A DNA stretch of 64,000 nt from Corallococcus sp. EGB (GTDB lineage Bacteria > Myxococcota > Myxococcia > Myxococcales > Myxococcaceae), in contig NZ_CP079946.1 of NCBI RefSeq assembly GCF_019968905.1, positions 6,483,356 through 6,547,355 of the forward strand. Reading direction: 5' to 3'. The notes beneath the pieces are model-generated. The model was not told where the DNA came from. It worked only from the letters and a program-made list of their open reading frames with translations, and searched no databases. Shown here piece by piece: positions 28,442 through 36,380 of the stretch. A program made the translations under genes and the position numbers. Numbering within the stretch: the first letter of the stretch is position 1; every line of letters starts with the position of its first letter.

Positions 28442-29320
28442 ATGCCCGGTATCGATTCCTCCAGCACCTTCCCCCTCGGGGGCCGCCCCGTGAAGCGCCT
28501 TGGCTATGGGGCCATGCAGCTCGCGGGGCCTGGCGTCTTTGGCCCACCGAAGGACCCGGACGCCGCTCGGGCCGTGTTGCGCGAGGTCGTGGCCCGTGGG
28601 GTCAACCACATCGACACGAGTGACTTCTACGGCCCGCACGTCACCAACCAGCTCATTCGCGAGGCGCTCGCGCCGTACCCTGACGGCCTCGTCATCGTCA
28701 CCAAGATTGGCGCACGGCGCGGCAACGACGGTTCGTGGCTCCCGGCCTTCTCGCGGGAGGAGCTGACACAGGCCGTGCACGACAACCTGCGCAACCTGGG
28801 GCTCGACGTTTTGGACGTGGTCAACCTGCGCTTCATGTTCGACACGCACGGTCCCGCCGAAGGCCCCATCGAAGAGGCCCTCACCGTCCTCGCCGACCTC
28901 CAGCGCAAGGGCCTGGTGCGCCACATCGGGCTGAGCAACGTCACCGCGAGGCAGGTCGCGGAGGGGCGGCGCATCGCGGACATCGTCTGCGTGCAGAACC
29001 ACTACAACCTGGCGCACCGCGATGACGACGCGCTCATCGATTCGCTCGCGAAGGATGGGATCGCCTACGTGCCGTTCTTCCCGCTGGGAGGCTTCAGCCC
29101 GTTGCAGTCCTCCACCCTGTCCTCCGTCGCGGCCCGCCTCGGCGCGACGCCCATGCAGACCGCCCTCGCGTGGCTGCTGCACCGCTCGCCCAACGTGCTC
29201 CTCATCCCCGGCACGTCGTCCGTCGGGCACCTGCGGGAGAACCTTGCCGCGGGCGAGCTCAAGCTGCCGGAGGACGCGCTCCAGGAGCTGGACTCGGTGG
29301 CGAGCGCCCGCCCCGCTTGA
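28442..29320 (+). CDS. Aldo/keto reductase
   Basis: The 292-residue product has the AKR TIM-barrel pattern: LGYGAMQL, HIDTSDFYGPHVTNQLI with catalytic Asp and Tyr, and VIVTKIGARRG with the Lys. The position that normally holds the catalytic His reads DVLDVVNLRFMFD, with Arg in its place, as I recall for YdbC-like AKRs. The C-terminus has LLIPGTSSVGHLRENL for NADPH binding. I chose the ATG at 28442 because AAAGGAG lies 6 bp upstream; an ATG at 28436 would be too close. It is divergent from a LysR gene. The substrate is unknown. Confidence 0.87.
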   Translation: MPGIDSSSTFPLGGRPVKRLGYGAMQLAGPGVFGPPKDPDAARAVLREVVARGVNHIDTSDFYGPHVTNQLIREALAPYPDGLVIVTKIGARRGNDGSWLPAFSREELTQAVHDNLRNLGLDVLDVVNLRFMFDTHGPAEGPIEEALTVLADLQRKGLVRHIGLSNVTARQVAEGRRIADIVCVQNHYNLAHRDDDALIDSLAKDGIAYVPFFPLGGFSPLQSSTLSSVAARLGATPMQTALAWLLHRSPNVLLIPGTSSVGHLRENLAAGELKLPEDALQELDSVASARPA

Positions 29321-29365
29321 TTACCTCTCAATCACAAGACAACCCAGACCCGACCCGCTGAGCGC

Positions 29366-30220
29366 TCACCCGCCGTCGCGCAGCCGCTTCAGCAGCTCCG
29401 CGACGACGGGCCGCACGGGCGCCTGGGTGCGCTGCACGGCATGAACCGTGTTGGTGAGCGCGGGCTTGCCCCAGCTCACCACGCCCAGGCCCCGTCCCCT
29501 CGGGATGCAGAAGCCGGGGACGACGGCCACGCCTCGTCCCTGCTCCACCCAGTCCAGCACCTCTTCCAGCTCCTCGAAGTGCGCGGTGCTGTACCAGTGG
29601 GGATGGCGCCGGCCGAAGTGGTGTCCGAGCCACCGGCCCACCACGTAGTCCCCCTCGTCATAGGTCACCATGGGCACATCCTTGAAGTGCTCCTGCACGC
29701 GCAGGCGCCGGGCCCAGGTCCTGCCCGCGACGAGCACGAGCTCCTCTTCATGGACAGGCGTCAGCGTGAGCCGCGGGTGCACCGTGCTCCGGAAGGAGAA
29801 GCCCACGTCCACCTGTCCCTCCAGCACCTGGCGAAAGACCTCCTCCGCCGGTGGATAGCGCAGCGTCAGCGCCCGGTGCAGCGACTCCGACTCCCGCAGC
29901 AGCGGGAAGAGCACATAGCGGCCAAAGCCAGACACCGCGGCGATCTCCAGCGGGCGATCCTCCTCATCCCCCTGCAACACCGCCTGCACGTCCCGGGCGA
30001 AGCCACCGAGAAAGCGGAAGAGCCGGTCCGCCAGGGGCGTGGGCACGAGCCGCGCGGACCGCCGCTCGAACAGGGGCGCGCCGAGCGTCTCCTCCAGCCT
30101 GCGCAGCTGGTAGCTCACCGTGGGCTGGGTGCGATGCAGTCGCGCGGAGGCCTCCGTCACACTCCGGGATTCGTAGACGGTCACGAACGTGCGCAGGAAG
30201 GGGAGGTCGGGGAAGTCCAT
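29366..30220 (-). CDS. LysR-family transcriptional regulator
   Basis: The 284-residue product carries an HTH at residues about 7-66 (FLRTFVTVYESRSVTEASAR, PTVSYQLRRLEETLGAPLFE) and an effector-binding domain with AAVSGFGRYVLFPLL and GQVDVGFSFRSTVHPRLTL. It belongs to a different branch from the LysR at 27440. It is divergent from the NTF2-like lipoprotein gene, with 71 bp between start codons, which is the likely regulated target. A TTGATA/TAGAAA pair with a 17-bp spacer lies just before its start. Confidence 0.87.
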   Translation of the reverse strand: MDFPDLPFLRTFVTVYESRSVTEASARLHRTQPTVSYQLRRLEETLGAPLFERRSARLVPTPLADRLFRFLGGFARDVQAVLQGDEEDRPLEIAAVSGFGRYVLFPLLRESESLHRALTLRYPPAEEVFRQVLEGQVDVGFSFRSTVHPRLTLTPVHEEELVLVAGRTWARRLRVQEHFKDVPMVTYDEGDYVVGRWLGHHFGRRHPHWYSTAHFEELEEVLDWVEQGRGVAVVPGFCIPRGRGLGVVSWGKPALTNTVHAVQRTQAPVRPVVAELLKRLRDGG

Positions 30221-30291
30221 CGAGGCTTTCTATGGACTCGAGGCGCCACTATCAATTGGCGTCCACGCGTCCAAACGCGCACCTTGCCAGC

Positions 30292-31128
30292 ATGCCAAAG
30301 ACACTCCCGCTGGTGACGCTCGCGCTGCTCACGGCCTGTGCGCCGACCCGTCCCGTTCCGGCGCCAGCCCCGATGGCGCGCCTGCATGCATCTCCCGAAG
30401 AGGCCGTGCAGGCGTACTTCCAGGCCTCCGACACCGGCTCCAGCCGGTTGCTGCGGTCCGCGTTCCATCCGGACGTGCGCATGCATTGGGTGGACGGGAC
30501 CGACGGCGTGCTGCGGACGCGGACGCAGCTGGAGTGGTGGCAGCTGTTGGACGCCAGCGCCCGGGCACCCCAGCCCGCGACCGAACGAGGATTGTCGGTG
30601 CTCGACCGCGAGGGCCCCTTCGCGTTGATGGAGGCGGTCTCCCACTGGCCGGACCACACGTTCGACGACCTGCTGCTCGTCGTGGAGACACCGGCGGGCT
30701 GGCGCATCGTGGGCAAGGTGTTCCAGCGGCTCGCGCCGGGCGAGCATGCGGCGGGAGTACCATCCGCGGAGCTGGAGATCCGCGCGGTGCTCGACGCGAA
30801 GATCGAAGCGCACGCGCTCTTCAGCCACGCGTTGCTGGACCAATCGCATACGCCGGACTGCATCTACTACCGCGTCCACGTGGACGGCGTTCCGTTCGCA
30901 TGGGGGACGCTGTCGGAGGCAGCGGCCCGCTACGCTGCGAACGCGGAGGCGGGCATCCAAGACCGGGACAACCCCTGGAACATCGTGAAGGTGGAGGTCC
31001 GGGGGAACGTGGCCGCGGCGAAGCTGGAGGTGCGGGTCGGAGGCGTGCGATTCATCGACCATCTGCTGCTGGTGCGCACCGGAGGGCAGTGGCGCATCTC
31101 CGCCGCGGCCTGGGGCAATCCGACCTGA
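30292..31128 (+). CDS. Lipoprotein with two NTF2-like (SnoaL/lumazine-binding-type) domains
   Basis: The 278-residue product begins with a short lipoprotein signal (MPKTLPLVTLALLTACAP). Two cone-shaped NTF2-like units follow. The first, about 30-150, has EEAVQAYFQASDTGSSRLLR, then FDDLLLVVETPAGWRIVGKV. The second, about 155-278, ends FIDHLLLVRTGGQWRISAAA. The parallel endings show an internal duplication. The fold often binds small hydrophobic ligands or acts as an inactive scaffold. No catalytic residues can be assigned. It is divergent from a LysR gene. Confidence 0.75.
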   Translation: MPKTLPLVTLALLTACAPTRPVPAPAPMARLHASPEEAVQAYFQASDTGSSRLLRSAFHPDVRMHWVDGTDGVLRTRTQLEWWQLLDASARAPQPATERGLSVLDREGPFALMEAVSHWPDHTFDDLLLVVETPAGWRIVGKVFQRLAPGEHAAGVPSAELEIRAVLDAKIEAHALFSHALLDQSHTPDCIYYRVHVDGVPFAWGTLSEAAARYAANAEAGIQDRDNPWNIVKVEVRGNVAAAKLEVRVGGVRFIDHLLLVRTGGQWRISAAAWGNPT

Positions 31129-31133
31129 GTCGC

Positions 31134-31580
31134 TTCAGGCCACGGCCTCCAACGCGGCGATGGCTTGGGCGAGAGCGCGGGTGAACGGCCCATCGTCCTG
31201 ACGCTGTCCCACCGATGACGGACAGCGGATCCGCCCCCGGCGACTTCAAGAGGCTCATCAACACCGCGCCCCTGATCCCAGCGGAGGAATGGCCCCGGAA
31301 GGAAGAGAGCGCCTCGGGCACGCGCGTGTCGGTCAAGTGCCCCAATCCCAGGATGAGCGATTCCAGGACCTGCGGGTCCTGTTCCTCCAGGGCAGCGGCA
31401 GCAGCTGGTCCACAGCGCGAGACCGCACGTCGGCGGACGATTCAAGCTGCCCGAGGATGTCGGCGCCCCGCATGCGCTCGTGAGGAACGCGCGAGCGCAG
31501 CAGCAGGCTGGCGGCGGCGAACACGGTCTCCGGTCCCCTGCGGTGCAGGGCTCGGATGGCCCCTCCCAGAGATGAGAAAA
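31134..31580 (-). pseudogene. Decayed HEAT-repeat protein gene
   Basis: Minus-strand frames preserve HEAT-like pieces in order: AIRALHRRGPETVFAAASLL and RMRGADILGQLESSADVRSR in one frame, then LEEQDPQVLESLILGLGHLT and DTRVPEALSSFRGHSSAGIR in another, then FTRALAQAIAALEAVA before a stop in a third. A frameshift lies near 31385-31410 and another, or a deletion, near 31200-31215. No start codon is left in frame at the 5' end. Intact relatives in myxobacteria have more repeats in the missing middle. It is therefore a pseudogene next to a palindromic repeat and the MazF gene. Confidence 0.65.
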
Positions 31581-31620
31581 CGAGAAACCAGCCAGGTCCC
31601 CTGGCGGAGGCGCACGGAAA

Positions 31621-31647
31621 AAACCTGTCCGACAGTCGGACAGGTTT
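31621..31647. repeat. Isolated copy of the 27-bp palindromic repeat
   Basis: It has the same 13-bp arm (AAACCTGTCCGAC) around a central A as in the array at 9.9 kb. The flank TTTTGGACGACCGCGGCC closely matches TTTTGGACCACCGCGGCC after the first array copy, so the mobile or conserved unit is longer than the palindrome. It lies 45 bp downstream of the mazF stop. Confidence 0.85.
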
Positions 31648-31691
31648 TGGACGACCGCGGCCGCCAGGGGGACCTCGTGCGGTCCGTGGGC

Positions 31692-32063
31692 TCAGTCGCG
31701 GAAGAACGAGGCCTGCTGGAAGCGCAGGCCCGCGAGGACCTGTTCAACCCTCGCGTCAGAGAGCGCCCCGATGCGCTCACCGAGCCTCGACTTCTCCACC
31801 GAGGACACCTGGGACACGACCACGACGCTCTGCTTCACCAGGTTGCCCTCCCCCACTTCGAGCAACACGTTGCCGGGCTCGCTTGCCTTTCTCAGATTGG
31901 AGGTCAGGGCGCAGACGATGACCGTGTGGATGCGGGAGCGGTTGAAGACGTCGTCCTGGATGACGAGGTAGGGGTGCGCGATGGGCGGGATGGAGCCTCG
32001 GGCCTCGTCCGGCTCACACCAGAACAGGTCGCCTCGGCGGATCAGCTTCGGGGCCGCGCTCAT
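31692..32063 (-). CDS. Solitary MazF/PemK-family endoribonuclease toxin
   Basis: The 123-residue product shows the MazF fold: LIRRGDLFWCEPDEARG, HPYLVIQDDVFN, TVIVCALTSNLRKASEPGNV and KQSVVVVSQVSSVEKSRLGE. MazF enzymes cleave mRNA at short sequences. I chose the ATG at 32063 (MSAAPKL) at the usual family length; the longer frame adds non-homologous residues. No mazE-like antitoxin is found upstream (the 100 bp to the divergent CPBP gene has no frame) or downstream (pseudogene and palindrome). A solitary MazF is known from Myxococcus xanthus, where it is linked to developmental cell death. Orthology is not proven here. Confidence 0.85.
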   Translation of the reverse strand: MSAAPKLIRRGDLFWCEPDEARGSIPPIAHPYLVIQDDVFNRSRIHTVIVCALTSNLRKASEPGNVLLEVGEGNLVKQSVVVVSQVSSVEKSRLGERIGALSDARVEQVLAGLRFQQASFFRD

Positions 32064-32163
32064 GCGCCGGGTTCTCCCATGCTGAATGAGGGGGAGCAAT
32101 CCTTCCCCGGGTCGCGCGTTGGTTGTAGGCAGGGTGCACAATCACGCAGCGAGGTCGAACACC

Positions 32164-33054
32164 ATGAAGGCTGTTTTCCGGGATGGCGAAGGGCGCTTGC
32201 GCAACGGCTGGAAGGGCCTGGGCTTCGTCGTGGTGTCCTCCGTGCTGGCCGGCATCCTGATGTGGCTCCAGACGTTGCTGCCCGCCGCCGTGAGGTCGTT
32301 CGTGCCGAATCCGTTCTTCGGCTTCCTTGGCGTGCTGCTTGTGAGCCTCGACTTCCTGTACCTCGAAAAGCAGCCCCTGACGTCGCTCGGCATGTCACTG
32401 GGCCGGAGGGCCGGCCGTGAGCTGGGCATGGGAGTACTGGCGGGCGTGGGGCTCGTGAGCCTGGTGGCACTCGGCGCCTGGGCGGCCGGTGGCTACCATC
32501 TGGAGCGCGCCGCGAATGCCCAGCTGACCGCGGTCGTGAAGGCGGCCTGGTTGATGCTGGGCGTCGGCCTCTTCGAGGAGGCGCTGTTCCACGGCTACCT
32601 CTTCCAGCGCGCCATCCGGGGTCTGGGCGAGCGTTGGGCGCAGGTGGTCATCTCCCTCCTCTTCTGCCTCGCGCACCCGTTCAACACGGAGATGGAGGTC
32701 CCCACGCGCATCGTGGCGATGGTCACCACCTTCCTCGCGGGCTGGATGCTGGGCCTGTGCTACCTGCGCACGCGGCACCTCGCGCTGTCGGTCGGCGTGC
32801 ACATGGGCTGGAACTGGTTCCTGGGCATGATGGGCTTCGGCGTCAGCGGCAAGGAGTCCCACGGCTGGTGGATGCCCGTCTTCCAGGGTCGCCCGGAGTG
32901 GGTCACGGGCGGCGCCTACGGCCTGGAGGCGTCTGTCTTCGGCGTCGTTGTGCTGGGTCTGGCAATCATTGCCCTGACGCGCTGGAAGGGTTCCGCCGCG
33001 CAGGAACCGAGGGCGATGGCCCGCCCTGTAGAGGCTCCCGCACCCCAAGGGTAG
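32164..33054 (+). CDS. CPBP-family intramembrane metalloprotease
   Basis: The 296-residue product has about seven hydrophobic segments. It has the CPBP (Abi/CAAX protease) signature GLFEEALFHGYLFQRAIRGL, with the paired glutamates and a following histidine, then FCLAHPFN and HMGWNW with the other metal-ligand histidines. I used the ATG at 32164 (MKAVFRDGEGRL). Members process prenylated proteins or peptides or act in bacteriocin immunity; the substrate is unknown. It is divergent from the solitary mazF gene. Confidence 0.87.
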   Translation: MKAVFRDGEGRLRNGWKGLGFVVVSSVLAGILMWLQTLLPAAVRSFVPNPFFGFLGVLLVSLDFLYLEKQPLTSLGMSLGRRAGRELGMGVLAGVGLVSLVALGAWAAGGYHLERAANAQLTAVVKAAWLMLGVGLFEEALFHGYLFQRAIRGLGERWAQVVISLLFCLAHPFNTEMEVPTRIVAMVTTFLAGWMLGLCYLRTRHLALSVGVHMGWNWFLGMMGFGVSGKESHGWWMPVFQGRPEWVTGGAYGLEASVFGVVVLGLAIIALTRWKGSAAQEPRAMARPVEAPAPQG

Positions 33055-33077
33055 CCCAGCGACACCGCGTGCCCTCG

Positions 33078-34022
33078 CTACCGCCTCCGGGCACGCGGCG
33101 CCCTCGGGCGCGACGTGGCCTCCGCTTCAGACTGCGCGGCCAGGTACTCCGCGAACACCGCCTCGAAGGTCTTCGCGAACTTACGGATGCGCGGCACCTT
33201 GCGCAGGTCCTTGTGCATCGTGAGATAGAAGCGAAGCGACGGCAGCGGGGTCTCCAGTCCCACCCGGAGCAATTCCGGGTGCTCCCGCTCCGCCCCGACC
33301 CCGAGCATGACCAACCCCATGCCTCCCTTCGCCGCGTGCAGCCGCGCCTCCATCGAATTGGAGCGAAAGGGGAACCGGGAAGCGCCCCGTTGGATCAACC
33401 ACTGCGCGGGGCCCTGTCCGCGGGGCGTCTCGTCCTCCACGATGAAGTCCTGCCCTGCGTAGTCGTCCGCTCCCAGCAAGCGCTTGGGAACGAAGCGCTT
33501 GAGGTAGTCCTCGCTCGCGTAGAGGCCGCTCATGACCTCGCCCAATGGCTTGTCGATGAGCACCGGCGAGGACGACCGGCCGCCCCGCACGCCGATGTCC
33601 GCCTCCCGCGAGGCCAGGTCCACGAACCGCAGCTCCGAAATCACCTCAATCAATGTCTCCGGATGCCGCCGACGGAACCGCGTCGCCGCTTCCGCCGCCC
33701 CCACCAGGAAGCCATCCGGCAGCGAGATGCGAATCCGGCCCGCGTAGGGAGAGCCACCGCCCCCATCACGCCGGTGCGCGCGCAAGGACTGCTCGAATTG
33801 CTCCGCCAGCACGATGAGCTCCAGGGCCTCCTTCTCCAGCCATGCGCCCTGCGAGGTGCGGTGGACCAGCGCGCGCCCCAGGTCCTTCTCCAGCGCCCCA
33901 ATGCGGCGAGCCACCGTGGACGTGGACAGGCCCAGCTGGAGCCCCGCCGCGAGGAAGCTGCCGCCGCGATGCACTTCGAGCAGGACGCGGAGGTCATCCC
34001 AGGCGGGCAGTTTGTTTTCCAT
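33078..34022 (-). CDS. LysR-family regulator co-transcribed with an SDR gene
   Basis: The 314-residue product has the LysR HTH at about residues 8-67 (LRVLLEVHRGGSFLAAGLQL, TSTVARRIGALEKDLGRALV) and an effector domain from about 95 (RIRISLPDGFLVGAAEA). It starts 14 bp after the SDR gene stop on the same strand, so the two form an operon. A perfect 8+4+8 inverted repeat overlaps its start codon and a sister site lies upstream of the SDR gene, which fits autoregulation. The C-terminus is arginine-rich. Confidence 0.87.
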   Translation of the reverse strand: MENKLPAWDDLRVLLEVHRGGSFLAAGLQLGLSTSTVARRIGALEKDLGRALVHRTSQGAWLEKEALELIVLAEQFEQSLRAHRRDGGGGSPYAGRIRISLPDGFLVGAAEAATRFRRRHPETLIEVISELRFVDLASREADIGVRGGRSSSPVLIDKPLGEVMSGLYASEDYLKRFVPKRLLGADDYAGQDFIVEDETPRGQGPAQWLIQRGASRFPFRSNSMEARLHAAKGGMGLVMLGVGAEREHPELLRVGLETPLPSLRFYLTMHKDLRKVPRIRKFAKTFEAVFAEYLAAQSEAEATSRPRAPRARRR

Positions 34023-34033
34023 GGATGGAAAAC
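34014..34033. promoter_or_regulatory. Operator candidate at the LysR start codon
   Basis: GTTTTCCA-N4-TGGAAAAC is a perfect inverted repeat spanning the start codon of the LysR gene and the gap after the SDR stop. It shares the core TTTCCA-N4-TGGAAA with the site at 34880-34899. Confidence 0.55.
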
Positions 34034-34036
34034 ACT

Positions 34037-34825
34037 CTAGGACGCCGGAAGCACGGGCGTCTTCGGCCGGGTCATCCCGGCGATGATCTTCGCGCTGAAC
34101 TCCCGGGAGAAGAACCGGTTGGCGAAGGCAGCCAGCCGGTTTCCCAGGCCATGCACCACCGATGAGCGCCCCGCGATGAACGCGTCCAGCCCCACCTCCA
34201 CCACATCCTCCGGCCGCGCCTTCCTCCCGGGCGAGGCGCCCTCCCCCGAACGCTCGAAGAACGGAGTGTCCGTCGCGCCAGGCGACAGGGCCAGCACCCG
34301 GACGCCGCGCTCGCGGTACTCCGCCCAGAGCGCTTCGCTGAAGGACAGGACGAACGCCTTCGTCGCCCCATAGACCGCCATGTACGGCGTCGGCTGGTAC
34401 GCCGCCATCGAAGCGACGTGGATGACGCCTCCCTGGCGCCGCTCCAGCATGGGCATGAAGACATGCGTCAGTTCCACCAGCGCGTGGACGTTGAGGTCGA
34501 TCTGCTCCAGCTGGTCCTTCAAGGGCAGCACGTCGAAGCCACCATGCAGCCCGAACCCGGCGTTGCTCACCAGGACATCTACCTCCAGGCCCTTCGCGCG
34601 CACCGCGTCGAGCAGCCGCTGGGGCGCCCCCGGTGCGGTCAGGTCCGCGGGAAGCACGTGCGCGCGGCCCAGCTCCGACGCGAGCGCCTCCAGCTTCGCC
34701 TCGCTCCGGGCCACCAGTACCAGCGTGGCACCCCGCCGGGACAACCGCCGCGCGAAACAGGCGCCAATGCCCATGGAGGCCCCTGTCACCAGCACCGTCT
34801 TGCCCGCGAAATCAAATCGTTTCAT
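34037..34825 (-). CDS. Short-chain dehydrogenase/reductase
   Basis: The 262-residue product is a classical SDR: cofactor loop GKTVLVTGASMGIG at the N-terminus, VLVSNAGFG, catalytic serine in VASMAAYQPTPYM and YGATK with the Tyr-Lys pair. The arginine after the second strand (VARSEAKLEAL) suggests NADP use. The substrate cannot be read. It is the first gene of an SDR-LysR operon preceded by an inverted-repeat operator candidate. Confidence 0.88.
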   Translation of the reverse strand: MKRFDFAGKTVLVTGASMGIGACFARRLSRRGATLVLVARSEAKLEALASELGRAHVLPADLTAPGAPQRLLDAVRAKGLEVDVLVSNAGFGLHGGFDVLPLKDQLEQIDLNVHALVELTHVFMPMLERRQGGVIHVASMAAYQPTPYMAVYGATKAFVLSFSEALWAEYRERGVRVLALSPGATDTPFFERSGEGASPGRKARPEDVVEVGLDAFIAGRSSVVHGLGNRLAAFANRFFSREFSAKIIAGMTRPKTPVLPAS

Positions 34826-34879
34826 GGGACAAGGATGGGCGCGGGCCGTCCTCGCAACAACAGACAGCGCCGGGCACCT

Positions 34880-34899
34880 GCTTTCCAGAAATGGAAAGC
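34880..34899. promoter_or_regulatory. Operator candidate upstream of the SDR-LysR operon
   Basis: GCTTTCCA-N4-TGGAAAGC is a perfect inverted repeat 55 bp before the SDR start codon. It has the same core and geometry as the site at 34014-34033. As it also lies just after the cheR stop, a terminator hairpin is an alternative, but no T-run follows. Confidence 0.55.
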
Positions 34900-34910
34900 G
34901 GCGCGGGCCG

Positions 34911-35804
34911 CTATTCGCGTGACGGGAGCGGAGGCCCCGGGCGCGGCGTGTACACGTTGGCGCTCACGGAGCGCGCCGCCGCGGTGATGCCAATCAGGCT
35001 CTCCGCGTGCCCCAGGAAGAGGTAGCCCGTCTCTGGCAGCCTCGACAGCAGCCCCTGGATGACGCGCGCCCGCGCCTCCGCGCCGAAGTAGATGAGGACG
35101 TTGCGGCAGAAGATGATGTCGAACGCCCCCATCGGCCAGGTGGCCGGCGCGTGCAGGTTCGCCCGGGCGAAGCGCATGAAGGGCCGCAGCTCCGGGCCCG
35201 CCATCATCTGCCCCTCCTGGCTGCGCACGCCCCGCAGCATGTACTTGCGCAGCAGCGCCTGCGGAATGGTCCGGGCCCGCTCCATGCTCCAGACGCCCTC
35301 CTCCGCGCGCTTCACCGCCCAGGTGGACAGGTCCGTGGCGACGACCTCCAGGTTCCAGCCGGAGCCCCTGGGGAACGCCTCCAGCAGCTCCATGGCCAGC
35401 GAGTACGGCTCCTCACCCGTGGAGCACCCGGCGCTCCAGACGCGGATGTCGTGGGGCCGCCGCCCCTGCGCCGCCTGGGCCGCCCACTGCGGGAAGATGT
35501 GCTCGCGCAGCAGGTCGAAGTGCCGGGGCTCGCGGAAGAAGGACGTCTCGTGCGTGCAGAGGCTGTCGAGCATCCGCACCTTCTCCGCCTCGTTCCCTCG
35601 CGCGGTGACGTACGCATGGTACGCGGCGAAGGACGGCAGCCCCAGCTCCCGCAGCCGCCGCGCCAGCCGGTTCGCCACCAGCGCGTTCTTCGCGGATGAC
35701 AGGTGGATGCCGGCCTCCGCCTCCACCAGGGCCTGGAACAACGCCAGCTCCGAGCGCGACAACGCCGGAGGCAGCGCGGACGGCCAGAGCGGGTCCCCGC
35801 TCAT
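34911..35804 (-). CDS. cheR: CheR-type chemoreceptor glutamate methyltransferase
   Basis: The 297-residue product has the CheR N-terminal helical domain (LFQALVEAEAGIHLSSAKNA) and the SAM-dependent domain: THETSFFREPRHFDLL, RVWSAGCSTGEEPYSLAMEL, VVATDLSTWAVKRAEEGVW, FDIIFCRNVLIYF and GYLFLGHAESL. It should methylate glutamates on the receptor encoded two genes upstream, for adaptation. No TPR tail is present. It is the last gene of the chemosensory operon, 4 bp after cheW. No cheB demethylase gene is in the window. Confidence 0.92.
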   Translation of the reverse strand: MSGDPLWPSALPPALSRSELALFQALVEAEAGIHLSSAKNALVANRLARRLRELGLPSFAAYHAYVTARGNEAEKVRMLDSLCTHETSFFREPRHFDLLREHIFPQWAAQAAQGRRPHDIRVWSAGCSTGEEPYSLAMELLEAFPRGSGWNLEVVATDLSTWAVKRAEEGVWSMERARTIPQALLRKYMLRGVRSQEGQMMAGPELRPFMRFARANLHAPATWPMGAFDIIFCRNVLIYFGAEARARVIQGLLSRLPETGYLFLGHAESLIGITAAARSVSANVYTPRPGPPLPSRE

Positions 35805-35808
35805 CCCC

Positions 35809-36363
35809 TCACCCGCTGCCCGACGCTTCCGGAGCCGGCGACACCGCGGGCGGCGGCTCGGGAGACGTGGGCTCTTCCGTGGCGGCCGTCAGCCGGAGCA
35901 GCTCCTCCAGCGACAGGAGCCGGTCCAGGTCCAACAGCAGGATGAACGCGTCGTTGTGGCGGCCCATCCCCCGGAGGAACTCCAGCCGCACGCGCGTGCC
36001 GAAGGCGGGGGGCGGTTCGATGTCCCCGGGGCCCAGCTCCAGCACCTCGCGCACGGTGTCCGTGAGCAGCCCCAGCACCGTCTGCTGCCCGTCGAGCGCC
36101 ACCTCCACGATGACGAAGCAGGACCAGCGGGTGATGGGCCGGGGCGGCTGCCCGAACTTCACCGCCAGGTCCACGACGGGCACCACGCTGCCGCGCAGGT
36201 TGATGACACCCTGCACGGCCGCGGGCATCCCCGGCACGCGCGTGACGGGGCGGTATTCGATGATCTCCCGCACGCGCAGGAGGCCCACGGCGTACTCCTC
36301 GTCCGCGAGCATGAAGCTCAGGTAGCTGGACGTGCCGCCGCCCGGTTCAGTGGAATCACTCAT
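35809..36363 (-). CDS. cheW: CheW-type coupling protein
   Basis: The 184-residue product has one CheW domain: SYLSFMLADEEYAVGLLRVR at the start, then PVTRVPGMPAAVQGVINLRG and VVPVVDLAVKFG, typical of CheW. It links the receptor to CheA in the signalling array. The proline-rich C-terminal tail of about 20 residues is disordered. It lies 17 bp after the receptor gene and 4 bp before cheR. Confidence 0.92.
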   Translation of the reverse strand: MSDSTEPGGGTSSYLSFMLADEEYAVGLLRVREIIEYRPVTRVPGMPAAVQGVINLRGSVVPVVDLAVKFGQPPRPITRWSCFVIVEVALDGQQTVLGLLTDTVREVLELGPGDIEPPPAFGTRVRLEFLRGMGRHNDAFILLLDLDRLLSLEELLRLTAATEEPTSPEPPPAVSPAPEASGSG

Positions 36364-36380
36364 GGTTCGCGTGCCTCCCC

